From Camellia lanceoleosa (Eukaryota; Streptophyta; Magnoliopsida; Ericales; Theaceae): DNA of 64,000 nt. Below, piece by piece: positions 22,647-33,414 of the stretch (position 1 is the stretch's first letter; the number at the start of each line of letters is the position of its first letter). The position numbers and the translations under genes are program-made. Below the pieces are notes generated by a model, which made no database searches, was not told the DNA's origin, and saw nothing but the letters and a program-made list of their open reading frames with translations. The stretch lies in contig CM045763.1 in NCBI GenBank assembly GCA_025200525.1, positions 92,423,044 to 92,487,043 of the forward strand, written 5' to 3'.

Positions 22647-23368
22647 TATTTTTTCTCGAAGGCTTCCAACTCCCTTTCTTCTTCTTCGCTAATCTGTGCG
22701 AGAAGAAAGAAGCGTTCCTCATCGCCCTCTTGGACGAAGATTTTCTTCAATGCTTCTTCACTCTTCTCGGTCGGCTCCTTGCCGACATCATCTAGGACCT
22801 TCATGTCCTCTTCTTCAACCTCTGCTTCCCCTGGTTCTCGAATGTTGCAAGTTAACTTCATTGCTGCCATGAAGCAATTTTTCGCCTGCAACTGATCTCC
22901 TCTTATTTCCTCAATCCCATGTTCTGTTGGGAATCGTAGCAGTTGATGTAAGGTTGAGGGAACTGCCCCCATTGCAAGCAACCACGGCCTCCCCAGGATG
23001 ATGTTGTAAGGCGAAGGCGTATCAATCACAATAAATTCTGTCCTCATCCTCTTCGTGCCAGCTTGTACCTCCAAGCTTGTTGCGCCTAAAGGCCATGTCG
23101 GCGTTCCATTGAAGCCGACCATCGGGCCGTTTGATTGCTCCATGTCATCAGGGTGAAGGCCTAACTCCTTATAGCATCTGACATACATGATGTCGCAGGA
23201 GCTGCCTTGATCAATCAAGATGCGTTTCACTTGGCACTCCCCAACCTGGAGGGATACTACCAGGGCATCATTGTGTGGGTGCTGAACCATGTCAAGGTCG
23301 GCCTCTGTGAAGGTTATCATTGGTCCTTGGCAATCTTCGTGAGGTCTTTTCAACCGACTGGTTGACAT
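22643..23368 (-). pseudogene. pol: Aspartic protease region of element 2
   Basis: This is the longest clean segment of pol, 241 codons. The active-site motif is LIDQGSSCDIM, the DQGSS variant typical of Tat-like proteases, and a flap-like region leads to NIILGRPWL. It overlaps the upstream gag frame by about 76 bp in a different frame, either a natural frameshift site or a mutation. The acidic C-terminal stretch leads towards reverse transcriptase. The protease would cleave the Gag-Pol polyprotein. Confidence 0.8.
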
Positions 23369-25088
23369 GCTGCAGATGTTTCACCCTCTGCGTCTCCCCC
23401 CGTATGTCGTTTTCATTCACCTTTGAGTGGATCACGTTAACCACCCGAGGTCCACCTGCCTGTGGTTGCTGTGCTGGGGGGGGCGGGGCTGCTAGTGCTT
23501 GAGGCAATCGTACCTGCTCTTCCCTGGTTCGGGCCTCATCCACAAGGTCTCTTAAATGGCCTTGCCTCACCAGATCTTCTAAGTGTGCTTTAAGGGCTCT
23601 GCAACCCTGAGTTGGGTGGCCCTGCTCATTATGGTAGGCACAACGCCTACCGAGGTTTCTCCCCATGAATTCTCCTTGTGCTCTTGCCGGCGCCCTGAAG
23701 TAGGGCTGATTTCGAATTTGGTCAAGGACCTTTTGGATTGGAATTCGGAACACCGTAAATCCTTGCTTGTTTAGTCCTCAACTCCGCTCTGCTTGTTCTC
23801 GCCCATTGTTACCTCGGCCTCGCTTCGCGAGCCGTTGCCTTTTTCTCCTTGTTCCCGAGGTGTCTTCCTCGGCTCGTGCATTTCTCAATTCTCGCCATGA
23901 GTTCTTCCATGCTCTTTAGCGTGGTTTTCGCCAAAGACTTCCGCAATGGATACCATCCTTCAAAGCCGTTCTTGAAAGATACGACCGCCACTTCTGGTTG
24001 CACTCGTATTCGATTGAACACCTCATAGTACCTCTTTGCATAAGCCCTAAGGCTTTCGTCTTTGCTAATTTTAGGGCCATCAACGATCCACCCTCAAGGG
24101 CTGCGGTTTGTTTGTTATGAACTCGGCAACAAACATCTCGGCCAGCCTTCCCAGCTCTTCACGCTCCCTTTGGTAGTTTGTGGAACCACCGATGCAATCT
24201 CCCCAAAGGATGAAGGAACACTTTGCGAGCAACGGCTCGTTCCCATCGTACAAAGCCATGGAATTCAAAAATAATCCAACATGGAAATTAGGGTCCAACT
24301 TACCATCATATATCCGAGCCTCGATATCAATCTTTTTGGCGCGACGAATCTATCAATTGCCGAGAATGGAGTCCTCGGCTTAAGGGAAGTTACTTGACCC
24401 GGTTCTCCTGTTTCCTCTTGAGGTAATCTCTTAAGTCCTCTTTACTTCTTCCTGCAGCCCGGCTGTCGTTGGGTTTCAGCCTTTTCGGCGCACTACTCTC
24501 GGCCTCATGGTGGCCCCTTTTTGATCCTTCTCCACAGGATGCATCGAAACATAGTATCCGTCCCGAAATATGCCGATGTTCTTTGGGGTCTGCTTCCTTC
24601 TCGCGATATGTCCTTCGGGACTCTTCTCTTCTCGGCTCTTCTCGGCCGACTTCCCTGGAGGGTCGGTGAGAGTACCTTCCGCTCCTCGTGTGCTGAGGGG
24701 CCTCGGGGATTTCTTTCCGTCCCTTCTTCTGGGCGTTTGCTGCTGGCATTGGTGTGTCCTGCAGCGGGTATGGAGGCTGCATGACATTATTCTGCATCAT
24801 GAAGTTGACGACCGATTGAAGGTCTGCCAACTTATTTGCCATCTCCTTTACTTCTTCATCCCTCCTTAGGCATCTGTCTTTCTAGGTCTGGAGGTCATCC
24901 TCATTATAGTACTTGCCTCTGTCCGCTTTCTTTGATGTATCACCATCTTGTCCGACGGCTTTTTCTGCGTGATTCTGATCACGAGTTTCTTCGTTGTGGT
25001 CTCCTTCTTCCGCGTTAAGGTCGACGGGTCTTCCACTCCCGACTGGAGTGTCGTCCCCAACCTTTTCCCTCTGCGAGTTACTGGCCAT
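23292..25088 (-). pseudogene. gag: gag of element 2, broken
   Basis: The start codon is at 25086-25088, 16 bp after the primer site. The frame continues to 24390 apart from one TAG at 24882-24884, which sits where element 1 has TGG. Pieces at 24080-24298, 23809-24021 and 23292-23753 are in other frames, implying at least three frameshifts. They include a capsid-like RIRVQPEVAVVSFKNG stretch and the zinc-binding CAYHNEQGHPTQGC near the C-terminus. Gag builds the particle; this copy cannot make it in full. Confidence 0.78.
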
Positions 25089-25104
25089 CTACTCTTCTCT
25101 CGTT

Positions 25105-25120
25105 CCCACAGACGGTGCCA
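25105..25120 (-). promoter_or_regulatory. Primer-binding site of element 2
   Basis: In element orientation TGGCACCGTCTGTGGG follows three bases after the 5' LTR. It has two differences from the site of element 1. Confidence 0.82.
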
Positions 25121-25123
25121 AAT

Positions 25124-25662
25124 TGTGTGAGTGAATTTCCGATCACACTGCCCTCCTTAGTGATTCAGCGGAAGAACACAGGCAGAGTAGATGGCTCCCT
25201 GTAACCTGCACAGAAAGAAAAGACTCCGGCGGTGGTTCTTCCACCCGGGGGTACTCCGACGATCAAGTCAGTATATCTCTCAAAGATAATCCAGTACTTA
25301 ACTCACTAGCTTAAGTCTTGAAAACATACCTTAGACCCATGGGGGTGCCTCTCTTTTATAGCCAATACAATCCTAGTCCCAACAGGAACCCGGTCCTAAT
25401 GGACTTAGGACTACGGCTAATCTAGGACTCCCAGTGGAATCAGGATAAACTCCCTAAGAGTTTTACCTTTACCCAAACTGAAGTCTTCTCGCAATCTAGG
25501 ACTCTTGTCCCCGATCCGCTTAACTCGGATTCCGATATCTTCGGAGGTAACCTCGGCCTATCCGAGATAACCTCGGCGCAACTACCATGACTCGTGGGAT
25601 CTCGGCTGACACTTTGGTGTCACCTTGGCCACGTGTTGGTACTCAGAAAATACATCCCCACA
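25124..25662 (-). repeat. 5' LTR of element 2
   Basis: It is 539 bp, collinear with the left LTR, with one visible difference. The minus-strand TATA box TATAAAAG at 25353-25360 would start the genomic RNA. It is followed by GGTCT, the right copy of the target duplication. Confidence 0.95.
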
Positions 25663-25667
25663 GGTCT

Positions 25668-26008
25668 ATATCAAAATGTGACATGTCGCTAAAAGTTTTT
25701 AAGTACATGTTCCTCCAATTGTTTTTGTCCACATAGTTTCATGGTCTAGAATGCACATCATTTAATTCTTCAATCAATGCATTGAATGTGTGCATGGACT
25801 ATAAGTACATTGTGGGTCAATTATTCACATAGCTTCCCACTAGTGATGAAAGATATTGTAGAATACCAAAAAATTTAGAACATCCCCACAGCTAGAAGTA
25901 TTTAGGGTATTTTAAGCATTTTGTTTAGTCTCGTCCAGAGGTGTAAAAAAAATTAATAGAACCAAATCGATTGATTGAAATCGATCAAAATTTTAATTCT
26001 TATTATTT
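25668..26008. other. Spacer without recognised feature
   Basis: About 340 bp of AT-rich sequence without repeats shared elsewhere in the window and without a plausible gene. It continues the DNA into which element 2 inserted. Confidence 0.5.
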
Positions 26009-27514
26009 TAAATGCTGATCAGGAGATTTTGATCAAATCAATAATTGCAGGCATGTGGAAAGATATGTGGATTGAAAAAAGTTAATAAATGCTAATCAAG
26101 AGATTTTGACCAAATCAATAAATGCTAAATTTTTTTTTTGTTAAATAAAAAATTTCAAAATTTCAAATTGGGATATTGAAATTTCCATAGGCCTTGGAGG
26201 TTAAAAATCCCATTTTGCTTAATATATAGTATAGATATAGATAGATATATCTTTTTATTTTATTTTTATTTTTGTGTGGTTTCTATTCGGGTATTTTTTT
26301 TTTTCAATTTATTTAAGATGGAGTTGTGGGTATATATTTTTTTTAAATTTAATTTATCTGTGGTTTCCATTTGTTTTTAATTATTATTATTTAGGTAAGT
26401 TATTATGATGTGAGTTAGATATGTGATAAACATGCGAGTTTTATTGATTTAAAGTTTATTTAGAGAATTTTTTTTAGTTTTTTAGTTCTTTTTTTTTTGT
26501 TATGTTATAATATAATATATAAAATATAGGTAGATATCTACAACTTTAATAGAAAATATTATTTGATTTTTTTGGGAAGAGAAAATGAATGCAAGTTTTA
26601 ATTTTTTTTTTTTTGAAAATTTGTGAGAGAGATTAGGAGGGAGAGATTATGAAATATTTTTGTTATTAAATAAATAAATCAGTCAATAGTTTTTTTTAAT
26701 CTATTTTGTAAATTAAAAATCAATAATTTTGGAAAATTAATTAATTTGTCCCATTAAGTAATTTAAAATTTTGATAGATATACAAAAAAAAATACATAAT
26801 TATATTATTAAATCACAATTCAAATTTAGGTGTTATATCTTTTTTAGATCTATAGCTAAATTCTTATCTTTTTTTTTTTTTTTTAATTTTTGTGTGTAAT
26901 CATAGTGTATGGGAGAAATTGAAAAGGGTGTTGTAATAATTATGAGAGAAGTCAAAAGGGATTGTGGGTTGGAAAAAGTCAATAAATGCTGAGGTTTTTT
27001 TTTTTTTTTTAAATCAAAAAATTAGAAAATTAGGATTAGGAGATTGGAGCTCCTATCTGATTTTTTGGGGAAGAGAAATTGAATGCAAGTTTTAATTTTT
27101 TTTTTTGAAAATTTGTGAGAGAGATTAGGAGAGAGAGATTATGAAATATTTTTGTTATTAAATAAATAAATCAGTCAATAGTTTTTTTTAATCTATTTTG
27201 TAAATTAAAAATCAATAATTTTGTTTGAGATCTATAGCTAAATTCTTATATTTTTTTATTTTTTATTTTTGTGTGTAACCATAGTTTATGGGAGAAATTG
27301 AAAAGGATGTTGCAATAATTATGAGAGAAGTCCAAAGAGATTGTGGGTTGGGAAAAGTCAATAAATGCTGAGGTTGGGTTGGGAGAAGTCAATAAATGCT
27401 GAAGTTTTTTTTTTTTTAAATCAAAAAATTAGAAAATTAGGATTATGAGATTGTAGCTCCCACAGGCCTTAGGGTTAAAAACACCCTTTTGCTTAATATA
27501 TAGTATAGTATAGA
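26009..27514 (-). mobile_element. Truncated Helitrons (minus strand)
   Basis: Two complemented 5' ends (GCTTAATATATAGTATAGA) are seen, at about 26217-26248 and at 27490-27514. The first element lacks its 3' hairpin. The second has body sequence of the family at 2076-3125, with a stretch around AAATAAATAAATCAGTCAAT repeated at about 26660 and 27150, indicating an internal duplication. No coding sequence. Confidence 0.6.
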
Positions 27515-28000
27515 CTAGCATATTACCCGTGCTATGCACGGATTGTGTTTACAATTATCTATATATGTGAATTGCGATTTTTAAATGTCCTTTTTTTTTT
27601 TTGAATGTCTCCTTTTTTTTCCTTTTTTATATTATATTAAAGTTTAATATTTTGATAATAATCATATGTGTTGGACTTTTTAAGAATTTTTTTTTATACT
27701 TGTTCTTAATGTATTAAAGTGTCATTATGAGGGATAATAATCATATGTGTTGGGACTTTTCAAGGAATTCATGTGTTGGATTTGAAAGAATTTTTTTCAT
27801 GCTTGTTCTTAATGTATTAAAGTGTTATTATGAGGGTAAGACTTGAAGGTTGGAAAAAGTTAATAAATGCTAAGTTTTTTCTTTTTTTTTTTTAAATAAA
27901 AAAATCAGGAAATTTAGATTGGGAGATTGGAGCTCCCACAAGACTTGGGGTTAAAAGCCCCCTTTTGCTTAATATATAGTAAGTATAGATTATGTGGGTA
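27515..28000 (-). mobile_element. Non-autonomous Helitron (minus strand)
   Basis: The plus strand begins CTAGCATATTACCCGTGCTATGCACGG, the complement of hairpin plus CTAG (hairpin stem CCCGTGC/GCACGG). It ends near GCTTAATATATAGTAAGTATAGA. Its 3' end abuts the 5' end of the previous element without a spacer. Confidence 0.72.
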
Positions 28001-28644
28001 AGACTTGAGAGTTGGGAGAAGTTAATAAATGCTAAGATATTTTTTTTTTTAAATTAAAAAATCAAGAAATTTAGATTGGGAGATTGGAGCTACCACAAGG
28101 CTTGGGGTTAAAAACCTCCTTTTGCTTAATATATAGTATAGATAATTAACTACATATGTGAATTGCGATTTTTAAATGTCTTTTTTTTTTTTTTTTGAAA
28201 AGTCATCTTTTTTTCCTTTTTTATATTATATTAAAGTTTAATATTATGATAATAATCATATGTGTTGAACTTTTCAAGGAATTAAATTTCTTCTTTTTTT
28301 ATTATATTATATTAAAATTTAATATTTTGATAATAATCATATGTGTTGGACTTTTCAAGAATTTTTTTTTATGGTTATTCTTAATGTATTAATATTTTGA
28401 TAATAATTATATGTGTTGGGACTTTTTAAGAAATTCATGTGTTAGATTTCAAAGAATTTTTTTTATGTTTATTTTTAATGCATTAAAGTGTTATTATGAG
28501 GGTAAGACTTGGGGGTCGAGAGATGTTAATAAATGCTAAGGTTTTTTTTTTTTTTAAAATCAAAAAATCAAGAAATTTAGATTGGGAGATTGGAGCTCCC
28601 ACAATGCTTAGGGTTAAAAAACTCCTTTTGCTTAATATATAGTA
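28001..28644 (-). mobile_element. Truncated Helitrons (minus strand)
   Basis: A fragment ends with a complemented 5' end at about 28120-28142. A second copy has a decayed 3' part (AACTACATATGTGAATTGCG) and a 5' end at about 28629-28644. Repeated blocks around ATAATAATCATATGTGTTG occur several times. No gene. Confidence 0.55.
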
Positions 28645-30835
28645 CTAGCCTATCACCCGCGCTATGCACGGGATAATTATAGATATTTATATTTGTTTTA
28701 GATTTTTTTTAATATATAAATTATATTTTTAAAGATTTTTTATAAAAATAATTTAACAATCTTATCACTAACCATAGTGTATGGGAGAAGTTGAAAAGGG
28801 TGTTGTAGTAACTATACACGGTTTGTATCTATAATTATTTGTTTGAGGGGATTTTAAATGCTGATCAAGAGATTTTGACCAAATCAATAAATGCAGGTAT
28901 GTGGAAAGACTTGTGAATTGAAAAAAGTTAATAAATGTTGATCAGGGGATTTTGACCAAATCAATAAATGCTGTGTTTTTTTTATAATAAAAAATTTAGA
29001 AAATTCAGATTGAGATTATTTAGAGCTATTGAACAAATTACAATCACATTTTTCTTTTTGTGAGTTAACTTCAATCATATTAAAAAAATTAAATTATAAA
29101 CAAAAGGAGATAACTTCAATCATAAAAATCACAATTTTTTTAATACTATCTAACTACAATGACATTTTTCTCATAATAAAAAAAAATAATTGAAAAAAAT
29201 AACAATTAAAATAGTAAATAAAAAAGATTATTTAGAACCATTAAACAAACTACAATCACATTTTTCTTTTTGTGAGTGTTTATGTTTATCTAATTTCAAT
29301 TATATTAAAATATAAAATTATAAACAAAAGGAGATAACTTCAATCATACAAATCACAATTTTTTTAATGCTATCTAATCATCATCAATAATTAAAAAAAA
29401 ACACCATAATTTATTTTTCAAAAAACATAGTGAGTTAAAAAGATCAATTACAATTTTTTTTAGTCAAAATACAATCTAATTATCATTAATAATTGGTATA
29501 TTATGTGACCCTAATGAGTACAATCCATTTTGTTTTTCAAAAAATACAGTGAGTTAAAAATCAAATCACAAATTAAGTGAATTGATAGTTAAAAAAACAC
29601 AATAAGTTTTTTTCAAAAAACACAGTGAGTTAAAAAAATTAATTACAATTTTTTTTTTCAAAATACAATCTAATCATTATCAATAATGGGTACTTTAAAA
29701 ATCAAATCAGAAAAAATCAAATCAAATCAAATCACAAATATTTTTATGCTATCTAACTACGATCATATTTTTTTCATAAATAATTGTAAAGAAAAATCAT
29801 TAAAACAGTAGATAAAAGATTAAATCACATTAAAAAAAAAACAACCATTGAACAAACTACAATCACATCACATTTTTCCCATAATAAAAAAATAAAAAAA
29901 TAAAAAAAGAACCATTAACTAACTACAATCACATTAAAAAAAAAGAACCATTTAACTAACTACAATCATATTTTTTTCTTTGTGAGTGTTTATGTTTATC
30001 TAACTTTATACATATTAAAAATAAAATTAAAATAGTAAATAAAAATATTAAATAACATTAAAAAAAAAATATTGAACTAACTACAACAATCATATTAAAA
30101 AAAAAGAGCATTTGAACAAATTACAATCACATCACATTAGAATCACATTTTTTTTTTTTTTTTTGTGAGTGTTTATGTTTATTTATTTTCAATCATATTG
30201 AAAATAAAATTAAAATAGTAAATAAAAAGATTAAATAACATTAAAAAAAAATCATTGAACTAACTACAACAACCATATTAAAAAAAAGAGTTATTGAACA
30301 AACTACAATCACATCACATTTTTTCCATAATAAAATAAATAAATGAAAAAAAAGAACTATTAAACTAATTACAATCACATTAAAAAAAAGGAATCATTCA
30401 ACTAATTATAATAACATTTTTCTCTTTGTGAGGGTTTATATTTATCTAACTTCAATCATATTAAAAAATCAAATTATAATTTTTTATTCGTTAGACAAAT
30501 CACAAATATCTTTATGCGCTATTTAACTACAATATTAAAACAGTAAACAAAAGGCAAAGTCAAGAAGGAGAAAACAAAAAGAAGACTTACTGTTTGTATA
30601 TGTGGTCACTGAAATTGAAAGTGTAGAAGTGAGAAGTCAAGCTGGAGAAAACAAAAAGGAAACTCACTCTTTGTAATAGGTATGTAAAAAGTTAAAAAGA
30701 GTGTGTGAATTGGAAAAGTTAAAAAGATTTGGAATAATTTAATAAGTGCTAAGTTTTTTTTTTCAAAAAAAATCAAAAAAATTAAGAAATTAAGGTTCAG
30801 ATATTGGAACTTCCACAAAACTTGTGGGTTAGAGA
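28645..30835 (-). mobile_element. Long non-autonomous Helitron (minus strand)
   Basis: The 3' end is clear: CTAGCCTATCACCCGCGC and the hairpin at 28645-28675. Family body continues to about 29015. It then gives way to 1.5 kb of A-rich reiterated sequence (29016-30560) and resumes near 30740 with the family 5' block (CTTCCACAAAACTTGTGGGTT). The exact 5' terminus is decayed. Confidence 0.5.
29016..30560. repeat. A-rich reiterated filler inside a Helitron
   Basis: The phrase ACTACAATCACATTTTTC with variants, and TTTGTGAGTGTTTATGTTTA, recur many times in irregular order together with poly-A tracts. There is no open frame of note. Confidence 0.6.
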
Positions 30836-31106
30836 TAGATATAAATAAATAGATAGATATAGATATAGATATTTATATTTATATCTGTTTTAAATTTTTT
30901 TTAATATACAAATTATTTATTTTGGAAAAGGTACTGCAGTAATTATGAGAGAAGTGAAAAAGTCTTATGGATTGAGAGAAGTTAATAAATGCTGAGGTTA
31001 ATTTTTTTTAAAAAAAACAAAAAATTAGAAAATTAGGATTAGCATATTGGAGCTCCCACAGGCCTTGGGGGTTAGAAACCCCCTTTTGCTTAATATATAG
31101 TATAGA
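30836..31106 (-). mobile_element. Helitron fragment (minus strand)
   Basis: It ends with the complemented 5' terminus GCTTAATATATAGTATAGA at 31106. The 3' hairpin is missing. The next element's CTAG starts at 31107. Confidence 0.6.
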
Positions 31107-31554
31107 CTAGCCTGTCACCCGTGCTATGCACGGGATAATTTTAAATATTTATGTTTGTTTTAATTTTTTTAATATATAAATTATGTTTTTTAAGATTTTT
31201 TATAAAAATAATTTAACAATCTTATCACTAACCATAGTGTACATGAAAAATTAAAAAGGATACTGCAGTAACTATATACGGGTTGTATCTATAATTATTT
31301 GTATAAGGGGATTTTAAATGCTAATCAAAAATTTTGACCAAACCAATAAATGCAGACATGTGGATTGGAAAAGATTAATAAATGCTGATCAAGGGATTTT
31401 GACCAAATCAATAAATGCTGAGGTTTTTTTTTTAAATAAAAAATTTAGAAAATTAAGATTGAAAGATTGGAGCTCCCACAAGACTTGGAGTTTAGAAACC
31501 TCATTTTTCTTAATATATTTACAATTATCTATATATGTGAATTGCGATTTTTAA
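31107..31554 (-). mobile_element. Helitron with chimeric 5' part (minus strand)
   Basis: The 3' end is CTAGCCTGTCACCCGTGC plus hairpin. At about 31515 the expected 5' terminus is replaced by TTACAATTATCTATATATGTG, the tail of another Helitron family. The same join occurs on the plus strand near 48300. Confidence 0.6.
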
Positions 31555-33031
31555 ATGACAAGCATATGTGATGTATCAACACTTCCAAAGATAAGAATAT
31601 GAGCTGTATTAACACTTCCAAAGATAAGTATATGAGCTGTATCAACACTTTAACTGACAAGCATATGAGCTGTATCAGTGGAGTCCATCCGCTATCTCCT
31701 CCCAAACAACATCCAGTTTAGAGGTTCATCCCCTATCTTCCCCTAAACCGTGGAGTACATTCCCTATCTCCTCCCATACACACAACGTATATACACATAG
31801 GTCATATACTTAATCAATCAATACATAACGTTAATGTATTCTATCAACCGTTATGCTCTATGACACATCCAATTGATTAGTTTTAGTTTGCCTAATCGTC
31901 ATGCATTGTCTACAACAATCAAAACTACCCTCCACCAGTAGCCCAAGCAATTATTTCTAAACAGATAATATATCAATGTTTTCAAAAGTGAACAATTAAC
32001 AAATCCAACTCCACAATTCTACTATATAATGAGCCAATTTCATTATCTCCAACCCAATTCCACATATCAACACATTTTCCAAATTAATTATACCAATTAA
32101 TTTACACAACAATTTAGGATTTTAACCCCATTTCCCAATATTGACCCAATGGTCCATATATCAATAACCAACAACATTATCATTATTTTGAGACCCAAAT
32201 TACGCATTTAGAATCAAAACAACAAAACCCCCTTTTAACATTTTGAAACCCTAGATCCCAAAATCAACCATTTATCAAAACAACCAAAAATTTATGTTAA
32301 AGACCATAAGAGTGAGTAGGAATCCCTATCTCAAAAGTTGACACCCAACGAAGAAGATAATGAAAACGAAAATGCTCCAAATCACAAGTTTCCTGGATCA
32401 AAAGATAGCCCTCGACGATCAACAACTTTTTTGTAAAGGTCAACGGTGAGCAAACAACTCCTACTAGATCAATACCTAGAGAGAATGCAAGGTTCTAGAG
32501 AGAGAGGCTCAACAATGGAGTTTTTGGAAAAGTAAGAGAGAGAAGAGATGTGAAAAAGTGATTTTAAAATGTCAAAACACGGAGCCTTAAACTAATCGCC
32601 CCGCTCGAGTGTGGAAACCCCCGCTCGAGCGTTACATACAGACCCCCGCTTGAGCGTCCAATCCGCCGCTCGAGCGGCGAATACGCACTCCTAGTACTTT
32701 TGCAGAACCAGGTCCCCGTTCGAGCATTAAACTCCCCGCTCGAGCGTAACTCACAAACTCCCGCTCGAGCGTCCAAACCGCCGCTCGAGCGTACAACATT
32801 ACAGAGGAGACACTGGATGGTTGATTTTCCCGCTCGAGCGGACAGGCCAAAATCTGGGCATCTAGTTTTGGTTCCTACGTTTAACCAACCTGTTTCAAAC
32901 CTGCCCAACATAACCCAAGACTCAAATACAAAGAGTAAAGGATGTAAACAAGATATACACAACAACCACCTCCACGGAACCTAAGTCCGGATACAACAAA
33001 TAAGAAAAGGGAAACCGGGATCGTTATAACC
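31555..33031 (-). repeat. 3' LTR of element 3, truncated
   Basis: It is collinear with about 44090-45601, but the part matching 43542-44087 is missing where it meets Helitron sequence. On the minus strand it starts GGTTATAACG instead of TGTTATAGCG. It contains nine copies of a CGCTCGAGCG-like palindrome at 32604-32842. Confidence 0.85.
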
Positions 33032-33050
33032 TCCTCCCCTTAAAAAATTT
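33031..33050 (-). promoter_or_regulatory. Polypurine tract of element 3
   Basis: In element orientation TTTTTTAAGGGGAGGAG lies directly before the 3' LTR. Confidence 0.75.
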
Positions 33051-33414
33051 CGTCCCCGAAATTAAACACAAGTTTTTCAAAAACAAGTTTTCTCCATTTC
33101 CAACAATATTATAACATAGTACTAAGCATTCCGATCCATTACCGGTCAATCTCATCCCTTTTCAAGAGGTATTTCACATTATACATAACAAACTGCATTA
33201 TCAACATGCATTTCCTTGAAATTTACCAATTTCAACTCATTTTCCACAATTCCATAACACATGCAACATTAATATCATGCTTGCATTCTCACAATTTTCT
33301 TAACATACACAATGTTAAAACAACTTCCATTTCTCAAAACATTCACAATGTTTTACAACTTAAGACATATATAAGTTCTTAAAGCTCAACGATATTACAA
33401 AATTTCATTACATG

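Larger units (their letters stand above)
14947..25662 (-). mobile_element. Tat-like Ty3/gypsy retrotransposon (element 2)
   Basis: This 10.7-kb element has 539-bp LTRs and a perfect 5-bp duplication GGTCT (14942-14946 and 25663-25667). On the minus strand the order is 5' LTR (right), primer site, gag, protease, reverse transcriptase, two RNase H-like regions, integrase, hairpin minisatellite, 3' LTR (left). An antisense spliced gene lies on the plus strand between pol and the 3' LTR. Dual RNase H, the DQGSS protease motif, 3' tandem repeats and an antisense extra gene are recognised traits of the Tat lineage. The two LTRs differ at one position by eye (15136 versus 25313), so the insertion is very young although gag-pol is badly broken. 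Confidence 0.92.

Noticed and set aside
27515..31554. Possible CRISPR-like or satellite array from repeated short motifs
   Set aside because: The repeats are Helitron termini and bodies of differing length, with no constant repeat-spacer pattern.
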